From Candidatus Nitronauta litoralis (lineage in GTDB: Bacteria; Nitrospinota; Nitrospinia; Nitrospinales; Nitrospinaceae): a DNA stretch of 64,000 bases. Under the pieces are notes generated by a model. The model did no database searches and had not been told where the DNA came from. It saw only the letters and a program-made list of their open reading frames with translations. Below, piece after piece: positions 63,893 through 64,000 of the stretch (its first letter is position 1; the number at the start of each line of letters is the position of its first letter). The position numbers were made by a program, and so were the translations under genes. The DNA is taken from the NCBI GenBank assembly GCA_015698285.1, contig CP048685.1, positions 124,001 through 188,000 of the forward strand, written 5' to 3'.

Positions 63893-64000
63893 TTATATTC
63901 CAATATTAGTTGGCTTTTTGACAGGGGCCGTTCCCGATTCGCTTTTGGCGTCGACCGAGATTCCATTTCCATTCCCTTGCCCATTCGAATCCTGAGTAGC
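63893..64000 (-). CDS. C-terminal 35 codons of an unidentified gene, cut by window edge
   Basis: The frame is open from the window edge to a TAA at 63895-63893, 12 bases before hisB. The visible end is Gly/Asn-rich ([16 protein letters not shown]) and then [12 protein letters not shown]. This could be the disordered tail of a protein in the his operon. It is too short to name. Confidence 0.45.
   Translation of the reverse strand, partial: ATQDSNGQGNGNGISVDAKSESGTAPVKKPTNIGI

Noticed and set aside
63801-63995. 65-codon + strand frame at the right edge
   Set aside because: It is antisense to hisB and to the partial gene upstream, with no ribosome site or family match.

Overview
The window is chromosomal DNA from a Gram-negative (diderm) bacterium. 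It carries a type VI secretion system (T6SS), outer-membrane receptors and porins, lipoprotein signals, the mre rod-shape operon and cytochrome bd. Gene families and their mixture (Ycf46-type AAA+ ATPase, CbiX-like chelatase, ThiD-ThiN fusion, archaeal-type sugar nucleotidylyltransferase, short cytochrome bd) fit a marine Nitrospinota-like or deep-branching 'deltaproteobacterial' lineage. That placement is an inference from family resemblance, not a demonstrated assignment. No rRNA, tRNA, CRISPR array, integrase or insertion sequence was recognised.

Region 1 (1-14106, + strand) is a T6SS structural operon in the order tssA-tssB-tssC-hcp-tssE-tssF-tssG-clpV-vgrG. Most junctions overlap or abut. 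It runs on into a YwqK/MORN-like repeat protein, a SPOR-domain membrane protein and an unrecognised 139-residue protein. The membrane-complex genes (tssJ, K, L, M) are not in the window. A separate PAAR-like DUF4280 protein at 21558-21947 could supply the tip of the needle.

Region 2 (14118-23218) is a mixed accessory stretch. It holds a c-type haem DUF3365 protein, a beta-propeller plus Ycf46-like AAA+ ATPase operon, a secreted metzincin protease, a CbiX-like chelatase, a pentapeptide-repeat protein and a stand-alone CHC2 zinc-finger protein.

Region 3 (23215-33401, - strand) is an envelope and metal-uptake stretch. It contains a small His/Cys-rich secreted protein, a TonB-dependent receptor, a sialidase-fold lipoprotein, an OprO/P-like porin, a SHOCT lipoprotein, and znuA-znuC-znuB followed by a CobW-type GTPase.

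Region 4 (33654-38613) holds a repeat-like fragment, a Phd/PIN toxin-antitoxin pair, unrecognised genes, a collapsed relic of an amide-binding hybrid sensor kinase, hemB with a zinc-independent type metal site, and a SmtB-type zinc repressor with a His-rich metal-binding protein. Regions 3 and 4 together suggest a cell managing zinc or a similar metal.

Region 5 (38724-64000) is mainly housekeeping. It has a methyltransferase/dehydrogenase/TraB operon, uvrB, a PilZ protein, mreBCD-mrdA, a PpiD-like foldase, fis-glmU-like-glmS-thiDN, mtaB with a SAM hydrolase, cydAB, smpB, and hisB-hisH with a DMT exporter.
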